Shown piece by piece: positions 10,431-21,263 of a stretch of DNA of 64,000 nt. Location: contig NC_068934.1 of assembly GCF_023091745.1 (NCBI RefSeq), positions 16,322,434 to 16,386,433 on the forward strand, read 5' to 3'. A program made the translations under genes and the position numbers. The DNA comes from Budorcas taxicolor (lineage: Eukaryota; Chordata; Mammalia; Artiodactyla; Bovidae). Each line of letters opens with the position of its first letter. Positions within the stretch are counted from its first letter, which is position 1. The notes under the pieces were generated by a model. It was not told where the DNA came from. It ran no database searches and saw nothing but the letters and a program-made list of their open reading frames with translations.

Positions 10431-11695
10431 GACTGGGGTAAAATATGGCTCTAGAAACCATTTTCCCAATGATGACGCTATGTATTGCCAGTGTAGTTTC
10501 AAAGGAACAGGTTTGAACAAATAAGGAGAACCTAGGACGATTCACCCAAATAAAGTCAAGTCCTTAGTTTGCCTCTCTGGTTCTGTGTGAGTAAGGAAGG
10601 CTTGATATCAGAAGGGTACAGAAAATCAGCCAGTGGGTAGGAAGTCTTGGACAGTGATCCCTTGCCAGTTTGGTGCTTATCATAGTTCTGAGTATGAGAT
10701 GCCCTCTCTGAAGATGCCTGCCTTGTTTGCATTTTCTGTCACTGGAGCATCTGTCAGGCAGTGCATCTGGGAGTCAGTCCCAGCAGACACATTCAAGGAT
10801 AGCATCTACACGGTTCAGACAGAAGCTGAGCTGCATCCACTTCCTGTCTGCCAACATCAGGGTATTCTCGGCGCCAGGCTGGGGCTAGCTCCATGGCCCC
10901 ATGGCCCCATAGCCGGCAAACAGAAGCCATGATTCAATCACCTCCAAGCCGGCGCCAAGTGTCCTCGACCTGCAGTCACATTTCCTGGCCTTGTCTGAGG
11001 GCAGGGTGAGTGGAGGTGAGCCCCCTCTCGCCTTTATGAAACAGAAGGCCTCACAGAGCTCTCTGGCCTGGCTCCCAGGAGACTGAAACGCTATAGAGGA
11101 GTCTTTGAGACTCTTGTCCTAGAAGAAAAGGCTTCTAGAATTGTGACCTGCAGGCAAAAATCCTAAAGTCAACCTAGGGAAATAAGACTGACTTTCCACT
11201 CCCTCCTCACCAAGCACAACTACATAAGGAACCAAACAGGCCCTCCCTTTTCCCCTGCCCCATGCGAGGGGCTGCCCCTTCCCTCCTCTGCATCCAAGGA
11301 AGCAACCTTCTTCCCCGGGAATCATCAGGAAAGCACTGGCTGACAGGTTGTGTGATTGCTTCTGATCCCCTTGGTCACATTGTGTAACATCTTAACTCCT
11401 AACCTAGTCTGATGGATGCAGCTTGACAGGGCGTAGCAGGGGTGCTGGCCCAGCTTCCCGCAGCTCCGTTTAAGACCCCGCCTCCCTGCAGGCTGCTGGA
11501 CACCCCACACAGCAGTCACGACACTTCGGGTCCTATTTCTCACTCCAAATAGATACAAGGGCAGCAGCCTGTCCCTAACCATAGGATTAGGTCCTGACAA
11601 ATTCCTGTGGCCATTCCTGATTCCTTGTGTCAACAAGGTTCACGATCTTAAGTCAGTACAAGAAAAAAAATAGTGTGTAGGGGACTGAGGTTGTA
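10431..11695. other. Unassigned sequence, no recognised gene
   Basis: The stretch is more GC-rich than its surroundings in places. Three near-copies of CCATGGCC (about 10891-10914) are embedded. Frames of 99 (+, 10633) and 103 (-, 11325) codons carry no recognisable domain, and no splice or promoter context is evident. Confidence 0.45.
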
Positions 11696-11960
11696 GTTCA
11701 GTTCAGTTCAGTTCAGTCGCTCAGTCGTGTCTGACTCTTTGCGACCCCAAGAGTTGCAGCACGCCAGGCCTCCCTGTCTATCACCAACTCCCGGAGTTCA
11801 CTCAGACTCGCTTCCATAGAGTAGGTGATGCTATTCAACCATCTCATCCTCTGTGGTCCCCTTCTCCTCCTGCCCCCAATCCCTCCCAGCATCAGAGTCT
11901 TTTCCAATGAGTCAACTCTTCGCATGAGGTGGCCAAAGTACTGGAGTTTCAGCTTTAGCA
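11696..11960 (-). mobile_element. BovB 3' fragment
   Basis: Four TTCAG units, then antisense BovB 3' sequence to 'tcagctttagcat'. The encoded C-terminus (MLKLKLQYFGHLMRR...) remains open to 'KSQTRLSD' and its natural stop. It is truncated at the position where the coding text 'GMMLKL' begins. Confidence 0.95.
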
Positions 11961-12036
11961 TAGAGGTCCTCAGAAACACATTGTATTCAATCAAATCATT
12001 AAATCAACAAAAAAATGGCCATGTCAAAGATATCTT

Positions 12037-12314
12037 GCTGTTGCTGCTGCTGCTAAGTCGCATCAGTCATGTCCGACTCTGTGCGGCCCCACAGACGGCA
12101 GCCCACCAGGTTCCCCCGTCCCTGGGATTCTCCAGGCAAGAATACTGGAGTGGGTTGCCATTTCCTTCTCCAATGCATGAAAGTGAAAGGTGAAAGTGAA
12201 GTCGCCCAGTCGTGTCCGACTCTTAGCGACCCTATGGACTGTAGCCTACCAGGCTCCTCTGTCCATGGAATTCTCCAGGAAGAGTACTGGAGTGGATTGC
12301 CATTGCCTTCTCTG
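12037..12314 (-). mobile_element. Bov-A2 SINE with target duplication
   Basis: Antisense dimer with a (TGC)n left edge and 'caatgcatgaaagtgaaag' between units. Flanked by AAAGATATCTT (12026-12036) and AAAGACATCTT (12315-12325), 10/11 identical. Confidence 0.95.
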
Positions 12315-12325
12315 AAAGACATCTT

Positions 12326-12795
12326 AATTATCTCCAACTTAAAATGGGAGGATGGAACAAGTCGATTCAATGTATCATGTCTTCCCCAGGAGCAAGGTTT
12401 AGCTTATGTGTTTGTTTTCTTCATTGTGGGCAAGTGCATGTGAGGAGGAACTTAGTCTTTCTGTGTCAGTCTTCCATCTAGATATCCAGGGCCCTTCTGA
12501 TTTTATGGCTCAGAGATGATAATGTTGACATCCTGGGTCCCATATGTGCCCAAGTTACAGGCTCAAAACATATGCTATCAGCTTCTTGACATCATCCCTC
12601 AGTACTTGCCTCCTACCCCTTGAAGGTAGAGCAGGGTAGGTTACTTTCAATTTCCTTTTGCTCTCTCAACACTCATTTGAAAAAGTCATCATTCTTATTC
12701 TGCCTCGAAGTGAACTCTAGCTCTGTAATCGATCTCAGCCCCCAGTGACTTCCTCATAGCTCTGGAGTTATGGGGCTCTCACTTTGAGCCCTTCT
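12326..12795. other. Unassigned sequence
   Basis: No gene or confidently named repeat. 'cttgaaggtagagcaggg' recalls L2 but is too short to call. Confidence 0.4.
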
Positions 12796-13165
12796 CTGAC
12801 ATTTACTGGCTGTGAATTCTTGGACTTCCCTGGTGACTCAGACAGTAAAGCATCCACCTACAACGTGGGAGACTTGGGTTCGACCCCTGGGTCAGGAAGA
12901 TCCTCTGGAGAAGGAAATGGCAACCCACTCCGTAATCTTGCCTGGAAAATCCCATGGAGAGAGGAGCCTGGTAGGCTACAGTTCATGGGGTTGCAAAGAG
13001 CTGGACACGACTGAGTAAACTTTCTTCTTACTTAGCCACAGATAGCCTCAGTTCTAGAATCTGAAAACAGGGGAAATACGACTTCAGTTCCATTGGGTGG
13101 TTGTAAGATTTAAGTGACAGAGTGCATACAAAGTTCTTAGCAAAATGTCAGACACGCAGACTCTG
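12796..13165 (+). repeat. MIR SINE split by a Bov-tA
   Basis: The left part 12796-12821 ('tttactggctgtgaattcttg') and the right part 13020-13165 ('ttacttagccacagatagcc', 'gattgtaagatt'-like text, 'aaagttcttagcaaaatg') join in MIR order once the inserted SINE is removed. Confidence 0.75.
12822..13019 (+). mobile_element. Bov-tA SINE inserted in MIR
   Basis: Head 'ggacttccctggtgactcag', intact B-box-like 'gggttcgacccctgg', then the BovA body ending 'ggacacgactgagtaaac'. It sits inside the MIR core. Confidence 0.93.
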
Positions 13166-13194
13166 TTCAGAGATCATCCTGTTTAGGAGTCGTG

Positions 13195-13375
13195 GTGGTT
13201 GGGAAGCCAGTGTGGGCTTTGGAAGGAGACTCATCTACTTTGTTTTCTGGACATACTATTTACAACCCATGAGACTTTGAACAAAGCTCCTTCTCTAAAC
13301 CTTGCTTTCCTCAACTATAATAGGAGCCTAATAGTACAGTAAGTCCTGCCCTAACAGGATAAGTTGGGCATGAAA
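13195..13375 (+). repeat. MIR SINE
   Basis: 'ccagtgtgggctttggaag', 'ttgaacaaagctccttctc', 'tttcctcaactataatagg' and 'ataagttgggcatg' follow sense MIR. It lies about 30 bases downstream of another sense MIR. Confidence 0.7.
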
Positions 13376-13884
13376 ATTCAATTGCAGAAAACAAGGGGCT
13401 ACATTTTTGAAATTATGGAGGAAGAGCCTTTTTTGTCGGCTGGCCAAAAGGTTGGAGGGTTTATCCGGGCGATTTTAACCCATCAGGCTTCTGACGTGAC
13501 CTGGCACCCTCTGGGGGCTGGCATCATCCCCTGTGGCTGAAATATGGATGGGGGCTCTTTCACTTTCACTGTGGCCTGTCTGGGGTCAGCTTGTTGAGCC
13601 AAGAGAATGTTGCAGATTCAGGGATCGATCAACCTTGCTAGTTTCAAAACAAGGCTGCCTGACATTTCACTGCCCAATCTTACCTCCATATGCAGAAAAC
13701 AAAAACTTTATCTGACCCCTCTGTCTGTCTCCAAATGGGGTTGGGCAGATAATGAGAGCTAATAACCAGTCATATTATATGAAACTGTGTTACCATGGGG
13801 TATTTCTGCCATGAAATTATACTGTAATCTATCTTTAAATTTATCTAGAGTTACATGAGATTAAAATACATCTCAATCTATATG

Positions 13885-14216
13885 AGCTGCTATAACAGAC
13901 TGGGTAGCTTATAAACAGCAGAATTTGAATTCTCACAGATTCAAAGAATGGGAAGTCCAGGATCAGGGGGCCAACATGCTTGGGTGATGGCCATCTTGCT
14001 GGTTCATAACTGGCACCTTTTCAGTGTCCAGACAGGTAAAAGTAGGCTAGTGCTCTCTCTGGAGCCTCTTTCATAGGACACTAATTCCTTTCATGAAGGT
14101 TCTACTTCATGACTTAATGCACCTTCCAAAGCCTCACATGCTAGCACCACCACGTCTGGTAGTTATGGTTGCAGCATCTGAATTTGGGAGGACACAAACA
14201 TTTAGAACATAGCATG
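13885..14216 (-). mobile_element. MLT1-type LTR (ERVL-MaLR), solo, degraded
   Basis: Antisense order of the MLT1 LTR: 'gctgctataacagactggg', 'gaattctcacagattc', 'gggaagtccaggatcaggg', 'cataggacactaattcc', and finally 'gggaggacacaaacattt' at the LTR start. It has no internal region next to it and encodes nothing. Confidence 0.8.
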
Positions 14217-14224
14217 CCTTAATC

Positions 14225-14433
14225 CGAGTTTCCCTGGTGGCCCGGATGGTAAAGTATCTGCTTGCAAAGCAGGAGACCCATGTTTGATCCCTGGGTTGGG
14301 AAGATCCCCTGGAGAAGGGAATGGCAACCGACTCCAATATTCTTGCCTGGGAAACCCCATAGACAGAGGAGCCTGGCGGACTACAGTCCACGGGGTCATA
14401 GAGAGTCAGACTCATCTGAGCGACTACACAACA
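14225..14433 (+). mobile_element. Bov-tA SINE
   Basis: Complete head ('gtttccctggtggcccgg', 'catgtttgatccctggg') plus BovA body to 'gagcgactacacaacat'. Flanks 'catgccttaat' (about 14213) and 'atatgcctttaat' (about 14433) look like an imperfect target duplication at the edge of the MLT1. Confidence 0.93.
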
Positions 14434-14445
14434 TATGCCTTTAAT

Positions 14446-15059
14446 ACAGTTCCTGGCACATTGTTAATAAATCAAAAAAAATTTATTGTTGACAAGTATA
14501 TAACATATAACTTAAAACAGAGGTTCTTGAGGGTTTTTTTTTAAGAAAGTATAAGGAAGTAAATTGAGATTGTATTTAATAACAACTGCAAGCTGGGAAG
14601 AGATTACTGCACTTCTATAATGTTAAAATTCATGAAATTTACCACCTAAAATAAATACATCTACAGCTCATGAAGCAGATTTGGACTGAATACATATGAT
14701 GAACCCGTAGATGCTTTGCTTCATCAGGCTAACAGGATGGACACTTCTCAGACCTTCGCAACCCCTCCGGCAGAGCTTGTGTGCCTCCTTGTTATACATT
14801 TAATGTTTGATGTTTACTTAATAGAATTTCGGCTGGAGAGAGCTGTGTGATTTTCCCTGTGTCTCTGTACCCAGGATGAGCCCTGACTGGCAGAGAAGAA
14901 GGGGAGCTAGGGCAATGGGTGGCTATCGCTTATTATGACCTGCAAAATTTGTCTTCATCAGAAGGGGCTGGTACTCTACTGAGTTCCCTGGGACACATTT
15001 TTCCTCAAAGGCCAACCATTATGAGATGCTCTTTATTCTTTGAATAGTAATTTTAATTC
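14446..15059. other. Unassigned sequence
   Basis: AT-rich text with no recognised gene or named repeat. Confidence 0.45.
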
Positions 15060-15345
15060 CACTCCATAGCATTGTGCCATGTTCCGTGCTAGGTTCTATA
15101 GGTAGAAAGTAGGGGACATGGCTGGTCCCTAATTGCAGAGAGTTTGTGGTCTTAATGAAAAAAAAAATGTAAACAGACAAGTAGGTGAGCAATAATAATA
15201 CTGAGCAGAGCACAGCTTGGAGGGAAAAGAGCTTAAAGTCAGAGAAATCCACATAAATATTTGCAGCATTCTCCATGAGAAGAGGAAGAAGGAGGTAGAT
15301 AAGAGTGGTGGCAGCAGAAATGGAGAGAAGGGGCTAGAGGAAGGG
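15060..15345 (-). repeat. Ancient dispersed repeat, L2-like
   Basis: 'attgtgccatgttccgtgctagg', 'ggtccctaattgcagagag', 'aaacagacaagtaggtgag' and then 'gagtggtggcagcagaaatgg' follow a recurrent mammalian repeat that I associate with antisense L2. The family assignment of the distal part is uncertain. Confidence 0.45.
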
Positions 15346-16267
15346 GATAATTGAACTGGGGGCTCAGGGAAGTGTCAGGAAGGGGACAGCTAAGAAACTC
15401 AAGCTAAGAAAATCAAGACTCCGCTTTCTCAAAGAACAGCTTGGAATTTTCCATATCAAATGGCTGCATTTCTCCTACTGTCAGATCAATTTCCAAGGAG
15501 TTTAAGCCCCTGGTAATTCATGTCAGCACCTTTTAAAGCATCTGTGGTGATCAGTTTCCTGATGCATTAAGACACAAGCTACTGATGGAATGCATTTTTT
15601 TAAATATAGTTTTATTTCTTTCTTTTTTGGTCCCAAAGTGCTTTTGAAGTTAGAAGGAAGCTGTGAGTCATATGCTGCTTAGCTGGGGAAGCTAGAGGTG
15701 GGTGGTGCCACTACCAGCTGATAGAAAATCAGGTTATAAGTCTTGTTTCCCAGTATCTCCATGATGGGACACTAGGAGATGATGACTGTGATTATGGGGA
15801 GACATTTGTTCCAATGATGTTCATAAATACACTTTGTTAGGCAGTTATGTCGAATTGTCTGCTTTTCCCTCCTACTCTGGGGGCAGTAGGCTTCTCAGTG
15901 GCTTGATTTCTCTCTCTGAAATAGGACTGTGCTAACCGAGAATCTGGAAGTCAAGTGTGAGATATGGAATATTAAATCTACCAGTGCTATTTGTGTAGGA
16001 AGGAAAAGCAAAATGCAAGTGGAGAGGGAGGGGACCCCAGAGGGAATTCTAAGCCTGTAAGACGACCTTTGCTTTTCAGCTGAACACTGGGCCTGGCTGA
16101 GATAGAGAGAGGGCCATTCTAGGCTGGCAGAATAGAGAATTGGTCATTGAAAGACTGGCAAAAATCTTTCCTTACTGGGGTAGGTTCCTGTATTGTGGAT
16201 CAGTCGAGATAGTGGATTCATGCTTCTTGGGGTTCACAAAGAGCTGTGGAGAGAAAAATGAGTGAGG
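15346..16267. other. Unassigned sequence
   Basis: No gene is recognised and no frame exceeds 60 codons. No repeat family could be assigned with confidence. Confidence 0.45.
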
Positions 16268-16412
16268 TTAGTGATCCTGGCTGTGTGGTTCTAGATGCTC
16301 TGAGCTTCACTTCATTTGTGAGCTGAGAATGCTATTAATCCCCTAGCAAGACTGCTAGAAGGTAAAATAACATGGAGTGTTTCTAGCCCACAAACTTCAG
16401 GCATTAACTAAC
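16268..16412 (+). repeat. MIR SINE
   Basis: 'gatcctggctgtgtggttc', 'gagcttcacttcatttgtgag', 'tgctattaatcccctagc' and 'gcattaac' near the end follow MIR. Confidence 0.65.
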
Positions 16413-16554
16413 CTGGTTCACAGGATGTCAGTTTCCTTCCACACATCTGTCCTCTTCTCTGTGAATGCCTGGTGCATGAGGGATGGGATTCTGTCACAGT
16501 GCAAAAAAGCTCCATAGTGAAACCTACTTAGTTCACTGAAACACACCGTAGTGG

Positions 16555-16705
16555 GTACAGGACTCCTGAGGGATCTTGTTAAAATTCAGATTCTTACTTG
16601 GTAGCTCTTCAGTGTGGCCTGAGATTCTGCATTTCTAACTAGCTCCCAGGTGATATTGATGTTGGCGGCTCCTGGACCATACTTTAGTATTAAGAACTGA
16701 CTCAA
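16555..16705 (+). mobile_element. MER5A-type hAT nonautonomous transposon
   Basis: 'gagggatcttgttaaaattc', 'ctgcatttctaactagctcc', 'caggtgatattgatgttgg' and 'ggaccatactttag' match MER5A in order. Its inverted ends are eroded. An open frame on the opposite strand here (113 codons) has no meaning. Confidence 0.85.
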
Positions 16706-16944
16706 ACTAGGTAACAATATGGCACAGGCAAGAGGACAAGGAGAAAATCTCCTGCTGCTGAGTCTGGCCTTAAAGGAAAGCTGGGCCATTAAGGACACAG
16801 CGTCCAAAGGCCATTTCCAGCCAAACCAGGTGTGGTGTACACAGAAAAGGAAACCCCATGCTATTCGTGGGGCATGGTTGATGTCAGACTCAATATGAGC
16901 TTGAAGCAGGAAGACCTGTGTAACCATCTCTATGTGTAAAATCT

Positions 16945-17155
16945 CAGTGGCTATTGATTGCCCTTACATTAAAGTTCAAATTCCTCAGCATACACTTATT
17001 CTGAAGATTGCAGCAATCCCATGTTGTGTGTCTTTCTCTCTGTAACTGAGAGGCCTTTGGGAGCTGGATCTTTGTTTTAAATTGTCACCATTTTCTTGGG
17101 ACTTGGCACAGTGCTGGAATGTGGCAGGCACTCAGCAAATCCTCCTGAAGTGACA
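16945..17155 (+). repeat. L2 LINE 3' end
   Basis: 'ttgcccttacattaaagttc', 'aaattcctcagcatac', 'gggagctggatctttg' and 'gcaggcactcagcaaatcc' follow the sense L2 3' end. Confidence 0.6.
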
Positions 17156-18099
17156 CTGAAGAGTGGGGAAGAAACGGGATGAGATGGTTACAGCTGCTCT
17201 GGGAAACCACCAGGGAACAGGAAGGGATTTTAACCAAGAGGTCCTGGGACTAGACCCGGGAGGATCCTCCTCTGAGAAGAGGGCTATGCACTAAGCAAGG
17301 AAAATCTGCATGCATAGGGTATAACAGGGGTTGTGGGGCCGCTGTAGGTGAGGAGGGATCCAAGTCTTGCAGATTAACTCATCACTGGGTAGAGAAGAGA
17401 GCAAGCAACACTGTAATTTTCGGAAATGCTGGTTCTAGGTACCACTGCTGAGCCTACTTTAATTATTCAGCTTCTTTAAGAAAGCATAGCCTTTTCCCTC
17501 CCACAGGCCCTGCCTTCATTTAGGGAAGCATAGTAAGTAGTTAGGATCAACGTTGAATTTTTGAGATTCTGCTTAGCATTTAGAGCAGGAAGAAATAAAC
17601 TTGATTTTTATCCAGTTATGGAAAAGTTGCATTAAAAAAAAGAGAGAGAGAAGAGATGCTCCATCTTCTATATGAAGTCTACTGTCTGAGCCCGGGACTT
17701 GCCTCCTCTGTCCTGCTTTCCCTGAGATCATTGTCCCTGGCTCGTTTTCCGGATGTACAAACTCAGCCTCTCTGTTCCTCAGTTTGTAGTTGAAAAAGCA
17801 TCAGCCACTTTCTATAGATAAGGCTTTACCTGAGGTGCTTTGCCAGCATTATTTTGTTTAAGCAGTTCATGTTAGCAATTGATGGAAAACATCTGTATTC
17901 CAACAAGGTAGGCAAATGGACTCTAGACATGAATCCTGGCCTTATCATGTATGAACAATGAAAATCGGGGACTTAGACTCTCTGTGCATCATACAAAAAT
18001 ATGGCTATGGTTTATGTCAAGGAGTGTTCTGCCTGTGTTTTCCTCTAGGAATTTTATGATATCTGATCTTACTTTTAGGTAAAAGACCTATATGTGGTG
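17156..18099. other. Mostly unassigned, with possible MIR traces
   Basis: A weak sense MIR core is suspected at about 17920-17990 ('gaatcctggccttatcatg', 'cttagactctctgtgc'). A purine run follows an A stretch near 17633-17660. No gene recognised. Confidence 0.4.
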
Positions 18100-18800
18100 G
18101 TAGAATATTTTGAAAAATTTTATTCTTTTATATGTAGCTGTCCATATCATTTATACCAGTGTCATACTCTTTTTATCACCATTGCTTTATTGTACAGTCT
18201 GAAGTCAGGGAACATGGTTCCTCCAGCTCTTTTCTTCTTTCTCAAGATTGTTTTGATTATTCAGGATGCTTTTTGTTTCCATACTAATTTTAAAGTTATT
18301 TTTTCTAGTTCTGTGAAAAACGTCTTTGGTATTTTGATAGGGGTTGCATTGAATCAGTCAGAGAAGGCAATGGCACCCCACTCCAGTACTCTTGCCTGGA
18401 AAATCCCATGGATGGAGGAGCCTGGTGGGCTGCCGTCTATGGGGTCACACAGAGTCGGACACGACTGAAGTGACTTAGCAACAGCAGCATCAGCATTGAA
18501 TCAGTAGGTTGCCTTGGGTAGTATGGCCATTTTAATAGCATCAGTTCTTGCAGTCTGAGAGCATGTTATATCTTGTGTTGTCTTCAATTTCTTTATTCAG
18601 TGTCTAATTGTTTTCCAAGTATAAGTATTTTACCTTCTTAGGTAGGTTTATTTATAGTTTATTATTTCTTTTTCTGATCATTTTTTATTAGTATGTAGAA
18701 ATGCAACAGATTTCTGTGTATTAATTTTGTATTCTGCAACTTTACCAAGTTAACTGATGAGCTCTAGTTGTTTTCTGGTGGTATCTAATTATTGATTATT
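18100..18800 (-). mobile_element. Old L1 ORF2 fragment, split by a SINE
   Basis: Antisense L1: 'gtctgaagtcagggaacatgg', 'ctcaagattgttttgattattc', 'ttctagttctgtgaaaaacg', 'gataggggttgcattgaatc', then after the SINE 'ttgccttgggtagtatggcc', 'aatttctttattcagtgtc', 'gtattctgcaactttacc'. The frames are destroyed. This is a remnant of the ORF2 C-terminal region. Confidence 0.85.
18359..18492 (+). mobile_element. BovA-type SINE with perfect 13-bp target duplication
   Basis: One BovA unit ('gagaaggcaatggcacccc' to 'gacttagcaacagcagc') is flanked by GCATTGAATCAGT at 18346-18358 and 18493-18505. The duplicated bases belong to the host L1, so this SINE inserted after the L1. Confidence 0.96.
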
Positions 18801-19659
18801 ATCTTATGCACGTGAACATTGGTACTTAGAAGGGGTAAGCTACCTGTCAAAAATCACTCTAAGGGTAAGCAGAATTTTCCAGCACGAGCCTGGTTTCTGT
18901 TTTAGTTATTTGTCTTTTCAATAATGTTTTTTGTTACTTCTGCCAGTTTTGTTTTATAAACGAAAGTTTTAACAGCCTTTTCTTAGATTTTGAAATTAAA
19001 ACAAATCAAATCAAATTTAAATTCTTGTTGGAATATTGATTAGTATTGTATAAAATTTATACATTAAAATAAAAACTGGAAAACTTAATAACAATTTTCT
19101 TATTGATACACTCATCTCTTCTTTAAAACAAAATATCTATTTACTTCCTCCATGCCAAGTAATATTCTGGGTACAAGTGGGATAGAGAAATGAACAAAAT
19201 ATAACCCATTCCCTCAAGCACTTTACCCATGGAGGGGGTAAACAGATATGTAAATAAACATTTTATCATTGACTTTGTTTACTGTAGTCATTTATAGAAA
19301 ATGTTTTATTAATTTAATTTTATTTTATTCTAACAAATATAATCTGACTTATAAAATGCCCTTGATGTATAGTCTGCACATAATAGAGATTCACATTTTA
19401 TCTAAAATCCTTGGGGCCAGATATATCTTATAATTCAGAATTTTGAATGGTAATATGTTGCATATCCTATATATTACATAACACCCCCAGCAAAACCTTG
19501 GGAAGAAGCATATTAATAAAACATAGTAATATTTCTGCAGCAGTACAGTCATACTAAATGGCTTTATAGAAGCTCAAGTCAGATTTTGCATCAAAAATGA
19601 GTAGTGTAAAATGTTTAGTTTTCAGAGTATTTTGGATATCAGATTTGCAAGCAAAGCTT
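18801..19659. other. AT-rich sequence with an antisense L2 piece
   Basis: 19135-19265 ('cttcctccatgccaagtaatattc', 'gatagagaaatgaacaaaat', 'ggtaaacagatatgtaaataaac') follows the antisense L2 3' end. The rest is AT-rich and unassigned; some may be diverged L1. Confidence 0.45.
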
Positions 19660-20440
19660 AAAGATCTTATAATGATTTTTTTCTTTCTTTTTAATAAGTA
19701 TTAGTTTTACTTCTTTGCTTAATTGTACTAGCTAGACCCATTTAAGTAATATTAAATGAGGGTGGACAGAGTGGATAAACTTGTTTTACTTCTAATTTAG
19801 AGATCTGTGTCTTGTGTCCGCTAGTAAAAAAATCACTTAGTTGAGAGTCTAAAATGGGAATATTCATTATATTAAGAAGGAATTATTTTATTCTACCCTG
19901 AAAAATGAAAATGTTATTAAATTTCATCAAATGTATTTAGAGAATATTAAAGTAATCATCTACCTTTATTTTTTTATTATCCTACTGATAAATTTCTATT
20001 GCATTTTTCAATTTTCTTATATTGAAACTAGGCTTATTCCTATTGGATTATTGAATCAGCAATATTAGATTGTTAAACTCTATTTTAAAGTAGTTAATTT
20101 CCAAGTTTGAATCTATGTTCATGGTTTAGATGATTTTGTTTCCCTTTCATTTTTGCATAGTATCTTATCACCTTTGGGAATCAGGATCAAATCCATCTTA
20201 TGGAATGAATTGGATAGTTTCTCTATTTTCTACTGTCTATAATAAATTATGATGAATGTATTAGATATTTTTGAATGCTTGAATTAAATCACCATTAAAT
20301 CTCTGTGGATCTAATGCGTTTTAGGCAGACAGTTTTTAAAGAGCTTTCTGTGATTCTTCCTCAGTTATTAGTCTGTTCTTATTTTCTATTTCTTCTGTAC
20401 CTTTCCAAACTTGATTATTTCTTATCAGATTGAGAAGATT
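19660..20440 (-). mobile_element. Old L1 ORF2 fragment, highly diverged
   Basis: Landmarks in antisense L1 order are 'gagggtggacagagtggataaacttg', 'aaatttcatcaaatg', 'gaatctatgttcatgg', 'gggaatcaggatcaaatcc', 'ttatggaatgaattgg' and 'ttagtctgttcttattttctatttc'. It probably belongs to the same old insertion as 18100-18800. Confidence 0.65.
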
Positions 20441-20851
20441 AGAAGTTAACGGAGGAGGTGTGTTTATCCTGCCCAACTGTGAATGCATATGTCTTTACAT
20501 TGCAGAATGAATGAGGGCTTTTATTTTCTATTTTAATTGTCTTTTTTTTTTTTTTTTTGACTTGGGACTTCATAAAGATATTTGATTTGGTCCAAATGTT
20601 CATAAATTTATCTTTCACTGTGCTATCTCTGAAATTATGCTTTTAAGAACAGTTAGTTTCCCAGAAAATCACATACAGAAAGAACATGAGAGATTATCTG
20701 GTCTTGTCTATTGATTTTAGAAGTAAGAAAACTGAACTGTCAGCTGGTAAAATAATTTATAAAGTTAAAGAGTCAAGAACAAAACCAAGCTCAACTTGGT
20801 TTTCACTTTTTTTTTAATTCATTTTTTATTGTTTTTATTTTATTGTCTTTT
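20441..20851. other. AT-rich unassigned sequence
   Basis: It contains a T17 run (about 20543-20559) and a weak antisense MIR trace near 20715-20800. No gene recognised. Confidence 0.4.
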
Positions 20852-20906
20852 TATTTTAAAAAGACAGTCTATTAGCTAAGCTCAATAGACTGTCTTTTTT
20901 AAAATA
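20852..20906. repeat. Near-perfect 22/23-bp inverted repeat
   Basis: The left arm 20852-20873 (22 bases) and right arm 20884-20906 (23 bases) are reverse complements except for one extra A:T pair in a homopolymer, with a 10-base loop AGCTAAGCTC that is itself almost self-complementary. A second copy of the motif TGTCTTTTT at 20845-20853 can pair with AAAAAGACA of the left arm, so two foldbacks compete. Confidence 0.92.
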
Positions 20907-21251
20907 AACATAGCAATGGACCATCATACATGTTTTTTACTTCCTTACTGATGTTAGAACCACCAGCCACTCCTGGCTTCCAGGTATTATGCTCTCATGC
21001 AACCCATGCTGTGTGGGTTGGTATCCAAGAGCATCATGTTATCCAGGGGCCTACTGGATATGGTTGCCAAGTTTCTAGGAATGTGTCATCTAATCAATAA
21101 AGTTCTTAGACTTCACATACTATGGAATGAAAGATAAGAGCTATCCCAAGCACTATCAGTGATCCTTTATTCTTCCTTCAGTTTACATATATTCGCTATG
21201 AAGCATTGCCCAAAACCCAACTGAGGCTGTTACTTATTTGCTTTATTATTC
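20907..21251. other. Unassigned sequence
   Basis: No gene or repeat recognised between the hairpin and the BovB copy. Confidence 0.4.
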
Positions 21252-21263
21252 ATATGAAAATTG

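Noticed and set aside
10633..10932. 99-codon forward frame in a GC-richer patch
   Set aside because: No domain, no CpG island, and no supporting splice signals.
12880..12891. tRNA gene suggested by B-box-like 'gggttcgacccctgg'
   Set aside because: It is the tRNA-derived head of a Bov-tA SINE, without a cloverleaf or 3' half of a tRNA.
13433..13472. Mariner-like end ('ggctggccaaaaggttgg...ggtttatcc')
   Set aside because: It resembles a mariner inverted end over ~30 bases, but no matching opposite end or TA duplication was found.
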